Notes under the pieces: model-generated | The model's input: only the letters and a program-made list of their open reading frames with translations | What the model was told of the DNA's origin: nothing | Database searches by the model: none | Source: Granulicella sp. 5B5 | Lineage (GTDB): Bacteria > Acidobacteriota > Terriglobia > Terriglobales > Acidobacteriaceae | DNA: 64,000 bases | Assembly (NCBI RefSeq): GCF_014083945.1 | Contig: NZ_CP046444.1 | Coordinates: 930,001-994,000 of the forward strand | Direction of reading: 5' to 3' | Part shown: positions 1-8,390 of the stretch, piece by piece | How positions within the stretch are numbered: position 1 is the first letter of the stretch | Layout of the letters: the number at the start of each line of letters is the position of its first letter | Program-made: the position numbers and the translations under genes

Positions 1-246
1 TGCATTGGCAAAGTCTTCAGTCGTCGAGGTGATTTTGAACTCGTGAAGTTTACGAAGCACTGCCTGGTTGCCATGCATCTCTGCGATGGTGAGCGCTTCA
101 CCATGACTCAGGTTCGGGTTCTGCATCGCGAGAAGCGTCGCCCGCGCATCCTCGGTATGGATCTTCACTGTGATGGCATGGCAGTACTGAGCAGCAGTTG
201 CCAGCAGTAGCCAGATCAACTGGAAGCGGAGACATCGGCGCGACAT
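1..246 (-). CDS. Exported protein, 5' part only (runs off window)
   Basis: An open minus-strand frame of 82 codons runs from an ATG at 244-246 to the window edge with no stop, so only the N-terminus is visible. GAGGA stands 5 nt before the ATG. The first ~24 residues look like a signal peptide: basic start (MSRRC), then a hydrophobic stretch ending near CHA. The mature part begins with a short charged region rich in Ala, Glu and His. I do not recognise the family with confidence. A DUF5700-type putative metalloprotease is a guess from the general look and is not shown by a motif. It lies downstream of DUF427 on the same strand, separated by about 40 nt. Confidence 0.6.
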   Translation of the reverse strand, partial: MSRRCLRFQLIWLLLATAAQYCHAITVKIHTEDARATLLAMQNPNLSHGEALTIAEMHGNQAVLRKLHEFKITSTTEDFANA

Positions 247-289
247 AAATATCCTCGGAAATGATTAGATGACTACTTTTGAGCGCTAT

Positions 290-676
290 TCACAAGATCA
301 CTTCAATGTCGTCTACGCGCGTCGGATAGAACGCGAGATGGCCCTTGACCCCCGCAACGGCCTCATAGGGTTGTTCGTAGGACCAGACCGCAAACTCCGA
401 CTTTCCGCCACCAACGGGGATGCTGTAGTAGGTGCAGTCGCCTTTGTACGGGCAGTACGTGTAGTGCGTCGTTCGAACAAGGAGTGACATGTTTGCGTCG
501 CTGCGTGGCAGATAGTAAACCGGCGGATATCCCTTCTCTTCCAGTAAAAGAGCCTTTGTCGATTCAGCGACAACCTGCCCCGCAACCGTCACCCGTACCG
601 TGACTCCGGCGTCCGAGACCGTGATCGGATGATCGGGGCCAGGGATTTTGATCTCCTTACCGACGTTCGACTTCAC
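290..676 (-). CDS. DUF427 domain protein
   Basis: The 128-residue protein carries the hallmark DUF427 segment: a TYCPYKGDCTYYS motif (Cys-Pro-x-Lys-Gly) about two-thirds along, followed by the WSYEQPYEAV and FYP stretches. DUF427 proteins are small soluble beta-rich proteins without an established biochemical role. I chose GTG at 674-676 because AGGAG (687-691) lies 10 nt upstream. A TTG further upstream would add six residues that overlap that ribosome site. It is the last of three closely spaced minus-strand genes after two dehydrogenases (23 nt gap), so it is probably cotranscribed with them. Confidence 0.8.
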   Translation of the reverse strand: MKSNVGKEIKIPGPDHPITVSDAGVTVRVTVAGQVVAESTKALLLEEKGYPPVYYLPRSDANMSLLVRTTHYTYCPYKGDCTYYSIPVGGGKSEFAVWSYEQPYEAVAGVKGHLAFYPTRVDDIEVIL

Positions 677-699
677 AGGAATAGCTCTCCTCAAATCGC

Positions 700-1461
700 C
701 TACAGTTTCGAACCACCATCAACAGGAATGCTCGCGCCCGTAATCCAGCGCGCGCTGTCAGAGGCTAAAAACGCGACGACATCCGCGACGTCTTCCGGTT
801 GGCCAATCCGCTTCAGCGCCTGCATCCCAAGCGCAACCTCACGGCCCGCTTCGGTCTTCGTGAAGTTCGACATGTCCGTTTCAATCACTCCAGGAGCAAC
901 GGCATTCACACGCACCCCACTGGGCCCAAGGATGTAAGCCCAGTTCTTTACCAGCGTCTCCAGTGCACCCTTGGTGGAAGCGTAGGCGAGAATGGATGGG
1001 TTCTCCACGCCAGGCTTGCCTACAACGGCACGCGCACCCAGCGAAGAGACGACGACGATGCTTGACCCCCCACCCAGTAGAGGCAACAGTTGCTGTATGG
1101 CGAAGAACGGGCCGCGAACATTAGTTGCGAAGAGGTTGTCAAAGTCCGCAACCGTGTAGGCCGCTATGGGAGCGGCCTTGCTGACGCCGGCGTTGAGCAC
1201 CAGAATATCTAGGCGTTCACCGATAATGGCGCGCACTTGTTTGGTGAGATGCTCTGCACCATCGGTCGCGCTGAGGTCCGCCGAAAGAGCGTCGGCTTGC
1301 CCACCTTTCGCCCGAATCGCAGCGACCACCGCGTCGGCCTCCTGAGCGGAGCGGCCATAGTGCACCAACACACGCGCGCCTGCCGCGGCGAGCGCAAATG
1401 CTGTTGCACGGCCGATCCCTTTGGATGCCCCGGTTACGAGTGCCGTCTTCCCTTGAAGCAT
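700..1461 (-). CDS. Short-chain dehydrogenase/reductase (SDR)
   Basis: This is a classical SDR of about 253 residues, the usual length. It has the NAD(P)-binding TGASKGIG motif near residue 10, an NAG motif near 90, a catalytic Ser in VVVSSLGAR, the YASTKGA active-site Tyr/Lys pair, and a C-terminal GASIPVDGG. It should be a cytosolic NAD(P)-dependent oxidoreductase acting on a carbonyl or alcohol; the substrate cannot be read from sequence. Two Met codons compete, at 1467 and 1461. AGGAG is 3 nt from the first and 9 nt from the second, so I prefer the second. It follows the other SDR by about 30 nt, suggesting an operon. Confidence 0.88.
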   Translation of the reverse strand: MLQGKTALVTGASKGIGRATAFALAAAGARVLVHYGRSAQEADAVVAAIRAKGGQADALSADLSATDGAEHLTKQVRAIIGERLDILVLNAGVSKAAPIAAYTVADFDNLFATNVRGPFFAIQQLLPLLGGGSSIVVVSSLGARAVVGKPGVENPSILAYASTKGALETLVKNWAYILGPSGVRVNAVAPGVIETDMSNFTKTEAGREVALGMQALKRIGQPEDVADVVAFLASDSARWITGASIPVDGGSKL

Positions 1462-1498
1462 TGTCATAATCTCCTGTACGCCAGATACGTCCTGACGC

Positions 1499-2239
1499 CT
1501 ACGCGTTTGTACCGCCGTCAACGGTAAGGTTTGCGCCAGTAATGTAGGAGGACTCCGGGCTGGCGACAAAAGCGACCAGTGCCGCAACTTCATCGACGTG
1601 CCCATAACGACCCAGCGCGGTGGCAGCTATTTGTGGTGTTGCCCAATCTCCGGCCGCAGGATTCAAGTCGGTATCGATAGGCCCAGGCTGCACATTATTG
1701 ACGGTGATGCCACGGTTGCCGACCTCGCGAGATAGCCCCTGAGTGAACATCTTGACGGCTCCCTTCGTCGCGGAGTACGGAACAAGGCCAGGCGTCATCA
1801 TGCGTTCGCCCACAGAGGAGCCAATGTTGATGATGCGCCCTTTATCGTTCATATGCTTCAATGCCGCCTGCGTGGTGACGAAGACACCGCGGACATTGAT
1901 GTTGATAACGCGATCAAGTTCCTCTAGCGTTGTGTCCTCAAACTTCTTGGGGATAGCGGTACCGGCGTTGTTGACGAGGATGTCCAAAGGACCCAGGGTC
2001 GCAACGGCTTTTTCGACCGCGCTGCTTATAGCTGCAGCATCGGCGGCATCAGCCTGGATGGCGATCGCTTTGCATCCGTTGGCTTCGATGGCTTTGACGA
2101 CGACATCAGCTGCGGCAGCATCTTTTGCATAAGTGATCGCCACATTGGCCCCATCGGCGGACAGGCGCTTAGCGATGGCGGCGCCGATGCCGCGCGAAGC
2201 GCCGGTAACGAGTGCCACTTTTCCCTTTAGTTTCGGCAT
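1499..2239 (-). CDS. Short-chain dehydrogenase/reductase (SDR), FabG-like
   Basis: This 246-residue classical SDR has TGASRGIG near residue 14, NNAG near 91, an IGSSVG serine segment, the YSATKGA catalytic Tyr/Lys, and PGPIDTD plus GANLTVDGG at the C-terminus. It resembles 3-oxoacyl-ACP reductase-like SDRs, but a role in fatty-acid synthesis is not supported by its neighbours. The start is fixed by AAAGGAG 5 nt before the ATG. It is the first gene of the SDR-SDR-DUF427 group on the minus strand. The two SDRs differ clearly in sequence, so they are not a recent tandem duplication. Confidence 0.9.
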   Translation of the reverse strand: MPKLKGKVALVTGASRGIGAAIAKRLSADGANVAITYAKDAAAADVVVKAIEANGCKAIAIQADAADAAAISSAVEKAVATLGPLDILVNNAGTAIPKKFEDTTLEELDRVININVRGVFVTTQAALKHMNDKGRIINIGSSVGERMMTPGLVPYSATKGAVKMFTQGLSREVGNRGITVNNVQPGPIDTDLNPAAGDWATPQIAATALGRYGHVDEVAALVAFVASPESSYITGANLTVDGGTNA

Positions 2240-2722
2240 GTGAACTCCTTTGCTTGCTGTAAGTGGTCGAACTGAATTCGTTCTTGGCTAAGCAGATTGA
2301 TTGTGGTCCAGCGATTGAAAGCACTATGGGCTGGAGTGATAGAAACGTCTGCCTGGTGATGATGAAGTTGAAGTACAGCAAGAATAGTTACGCACCGAAA
2401 GAAATCTTCATGCCCTCTTGTCGGCCACTCGAGAGATTGCAGGATATCGATCCAGAGGTGGCCGCTATGTAACGGATCGCGAAGGCCCAGATAGTCGTGT
2501 ACGACACGCAGATAGAGCGCAAGCTCATGTTCAGCTTGGTCCGCAACTACCGATACCTGCGTGAAGTCATCGGCAAGCATCCTTCCCTCCTGCTGTAGAA
2601 GCAACCGTGTTGTCGCTCATGGAAGAACTATGCGCTGTTCTCTTGGCGATTACATGCCGCTATCGAAGGGATTTTGTCTCCCAGCGTAGAGGGCGCACGA
2701 AGCACTACTATCGAGGGGCTGA
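2240..2722. other. Gene-poor stretch upstream of the SDR operon
   Basis: I find no convincing gene here. A 125-codon minus-strand frame (2227-2604) and short plus-strand frames (2263-2472 and the stretch after it, interrupted by stops) are open, but none shows a recognisable motif or signal peptide. The region should contain the promoter of the SDR operon. A decayed gene cannot be ruled out. Confidence 0.4.
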
Positions 2723-3121
2723 CTATAACGGGCGGCGATCCTTCGGGATCACAATCTCGCGTCGTCCAAAGAGCGCTGCATCGCAAGCCCAGGCACCTGG
2801 GCCGAGTAGTGTAAGCGCGACGCAGAGCAACGTTATCTCGGCACAGCGGACAAAATTCTGCGCTCGGTGCGCGTCGGCTGCGAGGAAAAAGATGACATAG
2901 CTTACCGTCTGCGTGACTGCCGCAGCAATGGAAACCACTGGTGTGATCAGGCCAATCAGGATAGCAACGCAAAATGCGATCACCAGCAGCGCGAGAATCG
3001 GATGCACCCAGGGATCGAGCATAAGCGGGTCATCGAGAATGCAAAGTGCGATGGCAACGCGAAGAACGAGAAGACCAACACCGGGCCAGCCCTCAGGAAA
3101 GCTTGAGAAGAACCTTTGCAG
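2723..3121 (-). CDS. DoxX-like membrane protein, probable CTG start
   Basis: The 132-residue protein has four predicted membrane helices, with segments such as GVGLLVLRVAIALCIL, LALLVIAFCVAILIGLI and VTQTVSYVIFFLAA, as in small DoxX-family inner-membrane proteins. The first ATG in frame (3020-3022) would remove the first helix and the conserved-looking FPEGWPGVGLL start. No ATG, GTG or TTG lies between it and the upstream stop. A CTG at 3119-3121 is preceded by a perfect AGGAGG (3128-3133) with a 6-nt gap, so I take CTG as the start. A mutated ATG or sequencing error is the alternative. It lies downstream of the response regulator on the same strand, with a gap of about 110 nt. Confidence 0.65.
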   Translation of the reverse strand: MQRFFSSFPEGWPGVGLLVLRVAIALCILDDPLMLDPWVHPILALLVIAFCVAILIGLITPVVSIAAAVTQTVSYVIFFLAADAHRAQNFVRCAEITLLCVALTLLGPGAWACDAALFGRREIVIPKDRRPL

Positions 3122-3127
3122 AGGAGC

Positions 3128-3133
3128 CCTCCT
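3128..3133 (-). promoter_or_regulatory. Ribosome binding site AGGAGG supporting a CTG start
   Basis: A perfect Shine-Dalgarno sequence on the minus strand lies 6 nt from the CTG at 3119-3121. The nearest ATG on the other side is out of frame and gives only a short peptide ending at a TGA near 3093. Confidence 0.6.
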
Positions 3134-3231
3134 GCATCGCGTAAGCGCGAGGTGGGGCTAGCTTAATACGGTCCATAGGCGCAATGAACCCCTCTATCGT
3201 GGTGTTCTTGCACCACCCTGGCGGTAGATAC

Positions 3232-3861
3232 CTAAAGCTGAATGATGCCTCGTCGTAGCCCGATGGCCACCGCCTCGGTGCGGTCACTCGCTCCAAGCTT
3301 TTCCATAATGTGCTTGACGTGCCCCTTCACAGTCTCCTCGGTGATGAAGAGCAGCGCTGCGATATCGCTGTTACGGTTCCCGCCTGCAATCTTCTGCAGA
3401 ACTTCGATCTCACGCTTGCTGAGGGATTCATGGCCCATATGTTCCGCGAGCTGCGCCGCAACCTCAGGAGGCACATGCCGTTTGCCGGCATGAACATTGC
3501 GGATCATATCCACAAGTTGCTTGCGCGGCATGCTCTTCAGCATGTAGCCCTTGGCGCCGGCTTCAAGTGCGCGCTGAATTTCAGCATCACCGTCAAAGGT
3601 AGTCAGTATGATGACTCGTGCTTCCTTACACTCGGTGCGTATGGCGAGGAGTGCATCAATACCACTGATGTCCGGCAGCCGAAGGTCCATCAGCGTGACA
3701 TCGGGACGGTGCTGGCAATAAGCCGCGATAGCTTCGCGCCCGCACTGTGCCTCGCCAACCAGAAGCATGTCCGGCTCATTGCGCACCACCGCGGCGATGC
3801 CCTCTCGCATGAGAGGATGATCGTCGACGCAGAAGACTCGGATCTTATCGCTCGCGCTCAC
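3232..3861 (-). CDS. NarL/FixJ-family response regulator
   Basis: This 209-residue two-component regulator has an N-terminal receiver domain: acidic pair D13/D14, phospho-acceptor D59 in TLMDLRLP, Thr in IILTTFD, K109 in YMLKSMP. The C-terminal LuxR-type helix-turn-helix (about 145-205) contains LSKREIEVLQ and ETVKGHVKHIMEKLG. Phosphorylation by a cognate kinase should promote DNA binding. The partner is almost certainly the upstream propeller kinase: its stop overlaps this ATG by 4 nt, implying translational coupling. A paralogous regulator lies at 11240-11866. Target genes are unknown; the adjacent lipoprotein and DoxX genes are candidates. Confidence 0.93.
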   Translation of the reverse strand: MSASDKIRVFCVDDHPLMREGIAAVVRNEPDMLLVGEAQCGREAIAAYCQHRPDVTLMDLRLPDISGIDALLAIRTECKEARVIILTTFDGDAEIQRALEAGAKGYMLKSMPRKQLVDMIRNVHAGKRHVPPEVAAQLAEHMGHESLSKREIEVLQKIAGGNRNSDIAALLFITEETVKGHVKHIMEKLGASDRTEAVAIGLRRGIIQL

Positions 3862-6800
3862 TGAGGATCGGATTTCCCTTCATTTTGACGTGCCTTCGCC
3901 GATCGATCAGATTGGAGCCACGACAGCCAGCGGGGCTTTGAACGCTGATTTACGTCTTGAAATGCAATCTTACCCGGTATCATCAATTCCACTTCTGTCC
4001 CGGCGCCAACGCGACTTCGCAGCTTGAGCTGAGCACCAATAGCTTCTGAACGTTCACGCATACCCGTGAGGCCCCAGTGGCCCTCACGGCCCTCATTCAG
4101 CACCTGTGGATCGATGCCACGGCCGTCGTCACGGACGAGAAGCCGGAAGAAGCGGCTGGCATATTCTACCTCCACCTGCACCGTTGCGGGTTGTGAGTGG
4201 ACGAAAGCGTTGATGACAGCCTCTCTGCCGATGCGATACACCTCGTCACGCACGACGGCCTGGAGAGGGCGCGACACTCCCTGAACAACTACACGATACG
4301 CGATCCTATCGTCTGTAAGCAGTTCGCTGGAGAGCCGTGAGAAGGCTGCTTCCAGAGTGAGTGAGTTACCTTCTCTGGCGCGAAGGCCTTTGAGGGCTTG
4401 GCGTCCCTCTTCGGTGACATGCCCCATCAGTTCGAGGACGCGACGGAGCAAGGGCTTGGCTGGAGAATCGGGAGGAACGTATTCTTCGGCGAGGTCAAGC
4501 TGCATGGACGCGCTGAGGACGCCCTGCAATAAAGTGTCATGAAGTTCCTGCGCAATCAACGTGCGCTCGGCAAGGCGGTCCTGAAAGCGCCGATTCATCC
4601 GGTCGGTAAGATGCGCGAGCCGGAGACGATAGGCCAGCACGATCAGCGCGACGAGCAGCAGCAAACAGATAAGCTGAAAGTACCAGGTTTGCCAGAGAGC
4701 GGGCTTTATCACGAACGGAACAATCGTTTCAGGGCCGTTCCACACGCCGACGCCGTTAGAAGCCTCGATGCGAAATCGATAATGGCCAGGGCCGAGATTG
4801 GTATAAACCACCTCTCGAAGAGCTACCCCGTTGCTCCAGCCCTCGTCGGAACCTTCAAGCCGATAGCGAAAACGGATACGCTCCGGGACGGAGAGATTCG
4901 TAGCTGCATAATTGAAGGTCAGGCTCTGGGTACCGGCACGCAGCTTCGGATGCTCTCTCAGGCGAAGAGGCCGACCTTCGGCCAAAGCGGATTCGATACG
5001 CACAGCTACAGGGTCTGTGTAGTCCGGAGCTCTAGATGGGTCCGCGACAGCCACTCCATGGGCCAGTGATAACCAGATGCGGCCGGAAGAGTCGGCTACG
5101 ATAGAGCGGTCGCGTCGAGTTCCTTCCATCGCTGGAAGACCGTCTTCGGCCCCATAGCTCAAGACGTCGGCATCCTCCAGCGTATTGGTCAGCAGCCGTT
5201 CACGATTCACCTGTAGAACATGATCGGAGGTTACAACCCACAGATGGCCACGGTTGTCCTGTGTTATGCCTAGAATCTCCTCACGCAGAGGTTCAGGCGC
5301 TCCATGCACGAACTCGATTTGACCGCCCTTCAAATAGGCGATACCGGTCGAAGTGGCCAGCCAGAGAACGTGATCGGCATCTTCGAAGATAGAGCGCACA
5401 TTGGGTGTCTGCTGTCCATCGGCAGCTCTGTACGTTGACCAGTGCCCGTTCGCGAAGCTGGCAACGCCGCCGGGAGCAGCGATCCACATAGTACCGTCAA
5501 AGCCTTCTGTGATGGAAAAAATGGCGTTGGATTCCAGAACATTCGCCACGGAATAATTGGTAAATCTGCCCTGCTTCAGTACGCTAAGGCCTGCACTGAC
5601 CGTTCCCGCCCATACGGTTCCATCGCGATTGCGATGGACGGAGAACACACTGTTCTGGGCAAGCCCGTCAGCATGCGTAAAGGTATGCGCAACGAAGGTA
5701 TTGCCTCGCTGCGCCAATTCGGTGAGACCGCCCTGCTGACGACCGAGCCAGAGTTCACCACCGCCACCGCTGATGGAGTACACCACATCGTTGCCGAGAC
5801 CATCCAGCGTGATGCGGCCGGTGCGGCCGTCCTTCAACCACCAAAGCCCCCCAGAGACAGGCGCGAACCATGTTCGCCCTTCTTCGTCCACGTAGATCGG
5901 GCCTTCATCTCGTGAAGGGCTCCCTCGCGCTGCGGAGTATTGCGTGAACATGCCATCGCGCAATCGTTCGATGCCACGCGGGCCGCCGAACCATAGGCTG
6001 CCATCGCGGTCCTCATAGACGGCAGTGATCTCCGCAGTGGGTTCATTCTGCAGAAACTCCGTGGAGACATCGAGCGCCGGAGTGATGCGAAGGAGGCCGT
6101 GATTGGTGCCCGCCCACAAGTTTCCCTGGCGGTCGCGGGTCAGGGCCAGCACCTGGAGCTTTGCAATGGAGGCAAGCGAAGGTGGACGGATGAGACGGCT
6201 TCCGTCCCAGAGCTCCAAGCCATTGTCCGTACCGATCCAGAGGCCGCCATGACCGGCAAGTGCAAGCGCGTTGACGCTACTATTGGCCGAGCCATCAACA
6301 TGGATCAGGTGCCCCTGGCGGATCTGAAGAAGGCCAGCATCGCGTGTGCCTAGCCATATAGTTCCATCCTCGGTCTGCTCGACGGAGATCGTAACGCCTA
6401 CCAGCGCCTCATGCGCAAGGCCCGGAATAAAGTGGTCGCCATGGAACCGCAATGTCCGATGTACAAGGCCCCAAAGGAGAAGGTCCCCTCCCCGGTCGCG
6501 TGACATCGCCGTAAAGGCGGTCTCGTCGAGACCGTAACGCACTGCAGCATCTTCGAAGGTTCCATCGCGGTAACGAAGAAGTCGCGGACCATCAAGCCGT
6601 ATCCAAAGACTGCCGTCGGCATCAGCAATCAGTCCCCGGACGGCGCCGATAGGGCCATAGCCTGGCACAGGGCGTTGGATCAACTTGAACGTCACCCCAT
6701 CAAAGCGCACCAGGCCACGTTCCGTACCGAACCACAGATACCCATCCTCCGATTGGCAGATGGCATAGACAGTACCGCCGAGGAAACCGCTGTCTGAATC

Positions 6801-6923
6801 CCACGTACTATGGACATACTGCGAGAGTGACCGCCCTGCATCCAGCGCGTTCGCCGTGGCTGCAAGATAGAGGCAGAGGGCCACAAACGTAAACCGAAGC
6901 ATGTATCGCAGGGTTCGCATCAT
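3858..6923 (-). CDS. Hybrid-free sensor histidine kinase with two beta-propeller halves
   Basis: About 1021 residues with this layout: a signal peptide or anchor (1-27), a long run of two-component regulator propeller repeats such as GYLWFGTERGLVRFDG and GNLWAGTNHGLL (about 40-620), a Y_Y_Y domain (about 640-730), one membrane helix (LICLLLLVALIVLAY), a HisKA_3 domain with phospho-acceptor H795 in ELHDTLLQG, and a C-terminal HATPase (DDGRGI, GLTGMRERS). The periplasmic propeller should sense an extracellular signal, often a polysaccharide breakdown product in related families. The ATG at 6921-6923 sits 4 nt after the stop of the lipoprotein gene. A TTG start 30 nt upstream would overlap that gene and spoil the signal peptide. 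The gene overlaps the response regulator by 4 nt. Confidence 0.92.
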   Translation of the reverse strand: MMRTLRYMLRFTFVALCLYLAATANALDAGRSLSQYVHSTWDSDSGFLGGTVYAICQSEDGYLWFGTERGLVRFDGVTFKLIQRPVPGYGPIGAVRGLIADADGSLWIRLDGPRLLRYRDGTFEDAAVRYGLDETAFTAMSRDRGGDLLLWGLVHRTLRFHGDHFIPGLAHEALVGVTISVEQTEDGTIWLGTRDAGLLQIRQGHLIHVDGSANSSVNALALAGHGGLWIGTDNGLELWDGSRLIRPPSLASIAKLQVLALTRDRQGNLWAGTNHGLLRITPALDVSTEFLQNEPTAEITAVYEDRDGSLWFGGPRGIERLRDGMFTQYSAARGSPSRDEGPIYVDEEGRTWFAPVSGGLWWLKDGRTGRITLDGLGNDVVYSISGGGGELWLGRQQGGLTELAQRGNTFVAHTFTHADGLAQNSVFSVHRNRDGTVWAGTVSAGLSVLKQGRFTNYSVANVLESNAIFSITEGFDGTMWIAAPGGVASFANGHWSTYRAADGQQTPNVRSIFEDADHVLWLATSTGIAYLKGGQIEFVHGAPEPLREEILGITQDNRGHLWVVTSDHVLQVNRERLLTNTLEDADVLSYGAEDGLPAMEGTRRDRSIVADSSGRIWLSLAHGVAVADPSRAPDYTDPVAVRIESALAEGRPLRLREHPKLRAGTQSLTFNYAATNLSVPERIRFRYRLEGSDEGWSNGVALREVVYTNLGPGHYRFRIEASNGVGVWNGPETIVPFVIKPALWQTWYFQLICLLLLVALIVLAYRLRLAHLTDRMNRRFQDRLAERTLIAQELHDTLLQGVLSASMQLDLAEEYVPPDSPAKPLLRRVLELMGHVTEEGRQALKGLRAREGNSLTLEAAFSRLSSELLTDDRIAYRVVVQGVSRPLQAVVRDEVYRIGREAVINAFVHSQPATVQVEVEYASRFFRLLVRDDGRGIDPQVLNEGREGHWGLTGMRERSEAIGAQLKLRSRVGAGTEVELMIPGKIAFQDVNQRSKPRWLSWLQSDRSAKARQNEGKSDPQ

Positions 6924-6927
6924 CTCT

Positions 6928-8013
6928 TCATGGAAGATACTCGAACTTTTCAATCACCACCTCAGAAGGGTGCGTGAGCCCGCCCCGCGAGTGGAAGAAG
7001 TCGTAGAAGTCGATATGCGCTGTCTCGGCCGCGGGAACGGGAATGTCTGAAGTGAACACGTGATGGGTCAGCTCTCTGGCTCCGGCCCCGCCGGAAGCAC
7101 CATAGAAGGTCTTGAAAGATGCTTCTCCTGGCTCCCAGCGCAGCACATGCGTGAACGTCCCCGAGGGGACTGAGAAGTGAAAAGTGTTTTCCGGCAGGTA
7201 GTATGGCTGGACCGTGTAGTCGGCGTTTATCTTTCCAGGCTTGTTCCAGTGGCTTAACTCGATGTCCAGTTCGGAACGAACATCACGCTCACTGCGCCCG
7301 CCGGAAGTAAACATCCCCACGACGGCTGAAGGCTCAAGATGCGCACTGTCCTGCACCACAAAGCGGTACGTCCCATAGCCGAGGCTGCGGGTGAGATGCA
7401 CTTCTGCGCTGGTCCACACGCTATTGCGCTCCATCATCCTCAGGTGCAGGTAGCCATTCTTGTCGACAGAGACGTTGTCAGGATCATATTGGTTCATAGC
7501 TCCGCCACGGTCATCGGGCGCAGCACGAACGGTCCAGTCGTAACCGCTGAAGCGGATCACCTTTGAAGCGACAGCAGACGCCTCAGTCCCCTTGACCGTG
7601 ACAACGGCGAGAACCCCGCCCCCCACCGATGGCAAAGAGGATAGAGTGGGCGTGGGCCGATACCCCGGAGCCACGAGAAGCGCTGCATACTCATGACCAA
7701 TGTGGGTCACATTGTTCCATGTCGCGTCTGCCTCAATCTTGGTAAAAGGACGACTCCGGAAGGGCTGCACCCACCAGTTTCCATTTCTGGCATAAAGAAC
7801 GATCTGCTGCCCGGGCGCGGTGATCGTAGCCGTCCCCGATATCGATTCGACGTTCTCCGGACCTCCGTATCCGGCTCTCGGCACATGCGCGATGGTGACC
7901 GATGGCTCCAGTGGCGAAGGGTGATTGCGGCAACCTGCAAGCACAAGGGCGGCCGCCAAAAGCACGCATGCCAGGCAAACCTGCAACCGGACTGACCAAC
8001 GAAGCTCACACAT
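6928..8013 (-). CDS. Lipoprotein with GH16/concanavalin-like domain
   Basis: The 361-residue product starts at an ATG with GGAG 8 nt upstream. It has a lipoprotein signal peptide ending in LVLAGC, with the lipid-modified Cys at about residue 28. Residues ~40-140 form a beta-rich, Ig-like region. The C-terminal ~200 residues (GYLHLRMMERN, GYGTYRFVVQD, ELDIELSHW, FHFSVPSGTFTHVLRWEPG, HIDFYDFF) resemble the jelly-roll of GH16-type glycosidases. A clear ExDxxE catalytic motif is not evident: ELDIELS is the closest stretch. It may bind rather than cut glycans. It is the first gene of the lipoprotein-kinase-regulator operon, so it may supply the signal to that kinase. Confidence 0.72.
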   Translation of the reverse strand: MCELRWSVRLQVCLACVLLAAALVLAGCRNHPSPLEPSVTIAHVPRAGYGGPENVESISGTATITAPGQQIVLYARNGNWWVQPFRSRPFTKIEADATWNNVTHIGHEYAALLVAPGYRPTPTLSSLPSVGGGVLAVVTVKGTEASAVASKVIRFSGYDWTVRAAPDDRGGAMNQYDPDNVSVDKNGYLHLRMMERNSVWTSAEVHLTRSLGYGTYRFVVQDSAHLEPSAVVGMFTSGGRSERDVRSELDIELSHWNKPGKINADYTVQPYYLPENTFHFSVPSGTFTHVLRWEPGEASFKTFYGASGGAGARELTHHVFTSDIPVPAAETAHIDFYDFFHSRGGLTHPSEVVIEKFEYLP

Positions 8014-8390
8014 ATGACTGACTCCAACATAACCGAACGAAGAAGCCGTTGGACCCAATTTTGCAGAAGCTGCAGGAAGAGTTCAAAGTTTATCCGAGCC
8101 ACCCCTGGCTCCATCGTCAAACAAATACGCTACTTGCAATCACGCACAGACTACGCATCGGCAATGGCTTTGTGCCGCCGGTTTGCAACGGCAAACAAAG
8201 ACCCCCTCCTTAGTAAGGAGGGGGCGGAAGAGTAGATGGTCGCTGGATGAACTTCCAACACTCTCGACGGTAGCCGCGCGTTCTCCTAATTACCTCCATC
8301 GAAAGGTTGATTTTAGGTGGAAAGCCGGGAACTCTGCCCTAGAGTCGACGCTGACAATCAAGTATGCTTGCAGCGTTGATCACGCTCTCT
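8014..8390. other. Divergent intergenic region between two signalling operons
   Basis: About 375 nt separate the lipoprotein start (minus) and the second kinase (plus). It must hold both promoters. The only clear structure is a perfect inverted repeat at 8202-8224. I see no coding frame with support. Confidence 0.55.
8202..8224. repeat. Perfect inverted repeat, 11-bp arms, 1-nt spacer
   Basis: CCCCCTCCTTA (8202-8212) and its exact complement (8214-8224) are separated by one G. As an RNA hairpin the loop would have to open a few pairs. No T-run follows on either strand. It could be a regulator site for the divergent operons or a dispersed intergenic element. Confidence 0.7.

Noticed and set aside
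2227-2604. 125-codon minus-strand frame upstream of the SDR operon
   Set aside because: Overlaps the start of the second SDR gene and shows no motif or convincing ribosome site. Kept only as part of the gap description.
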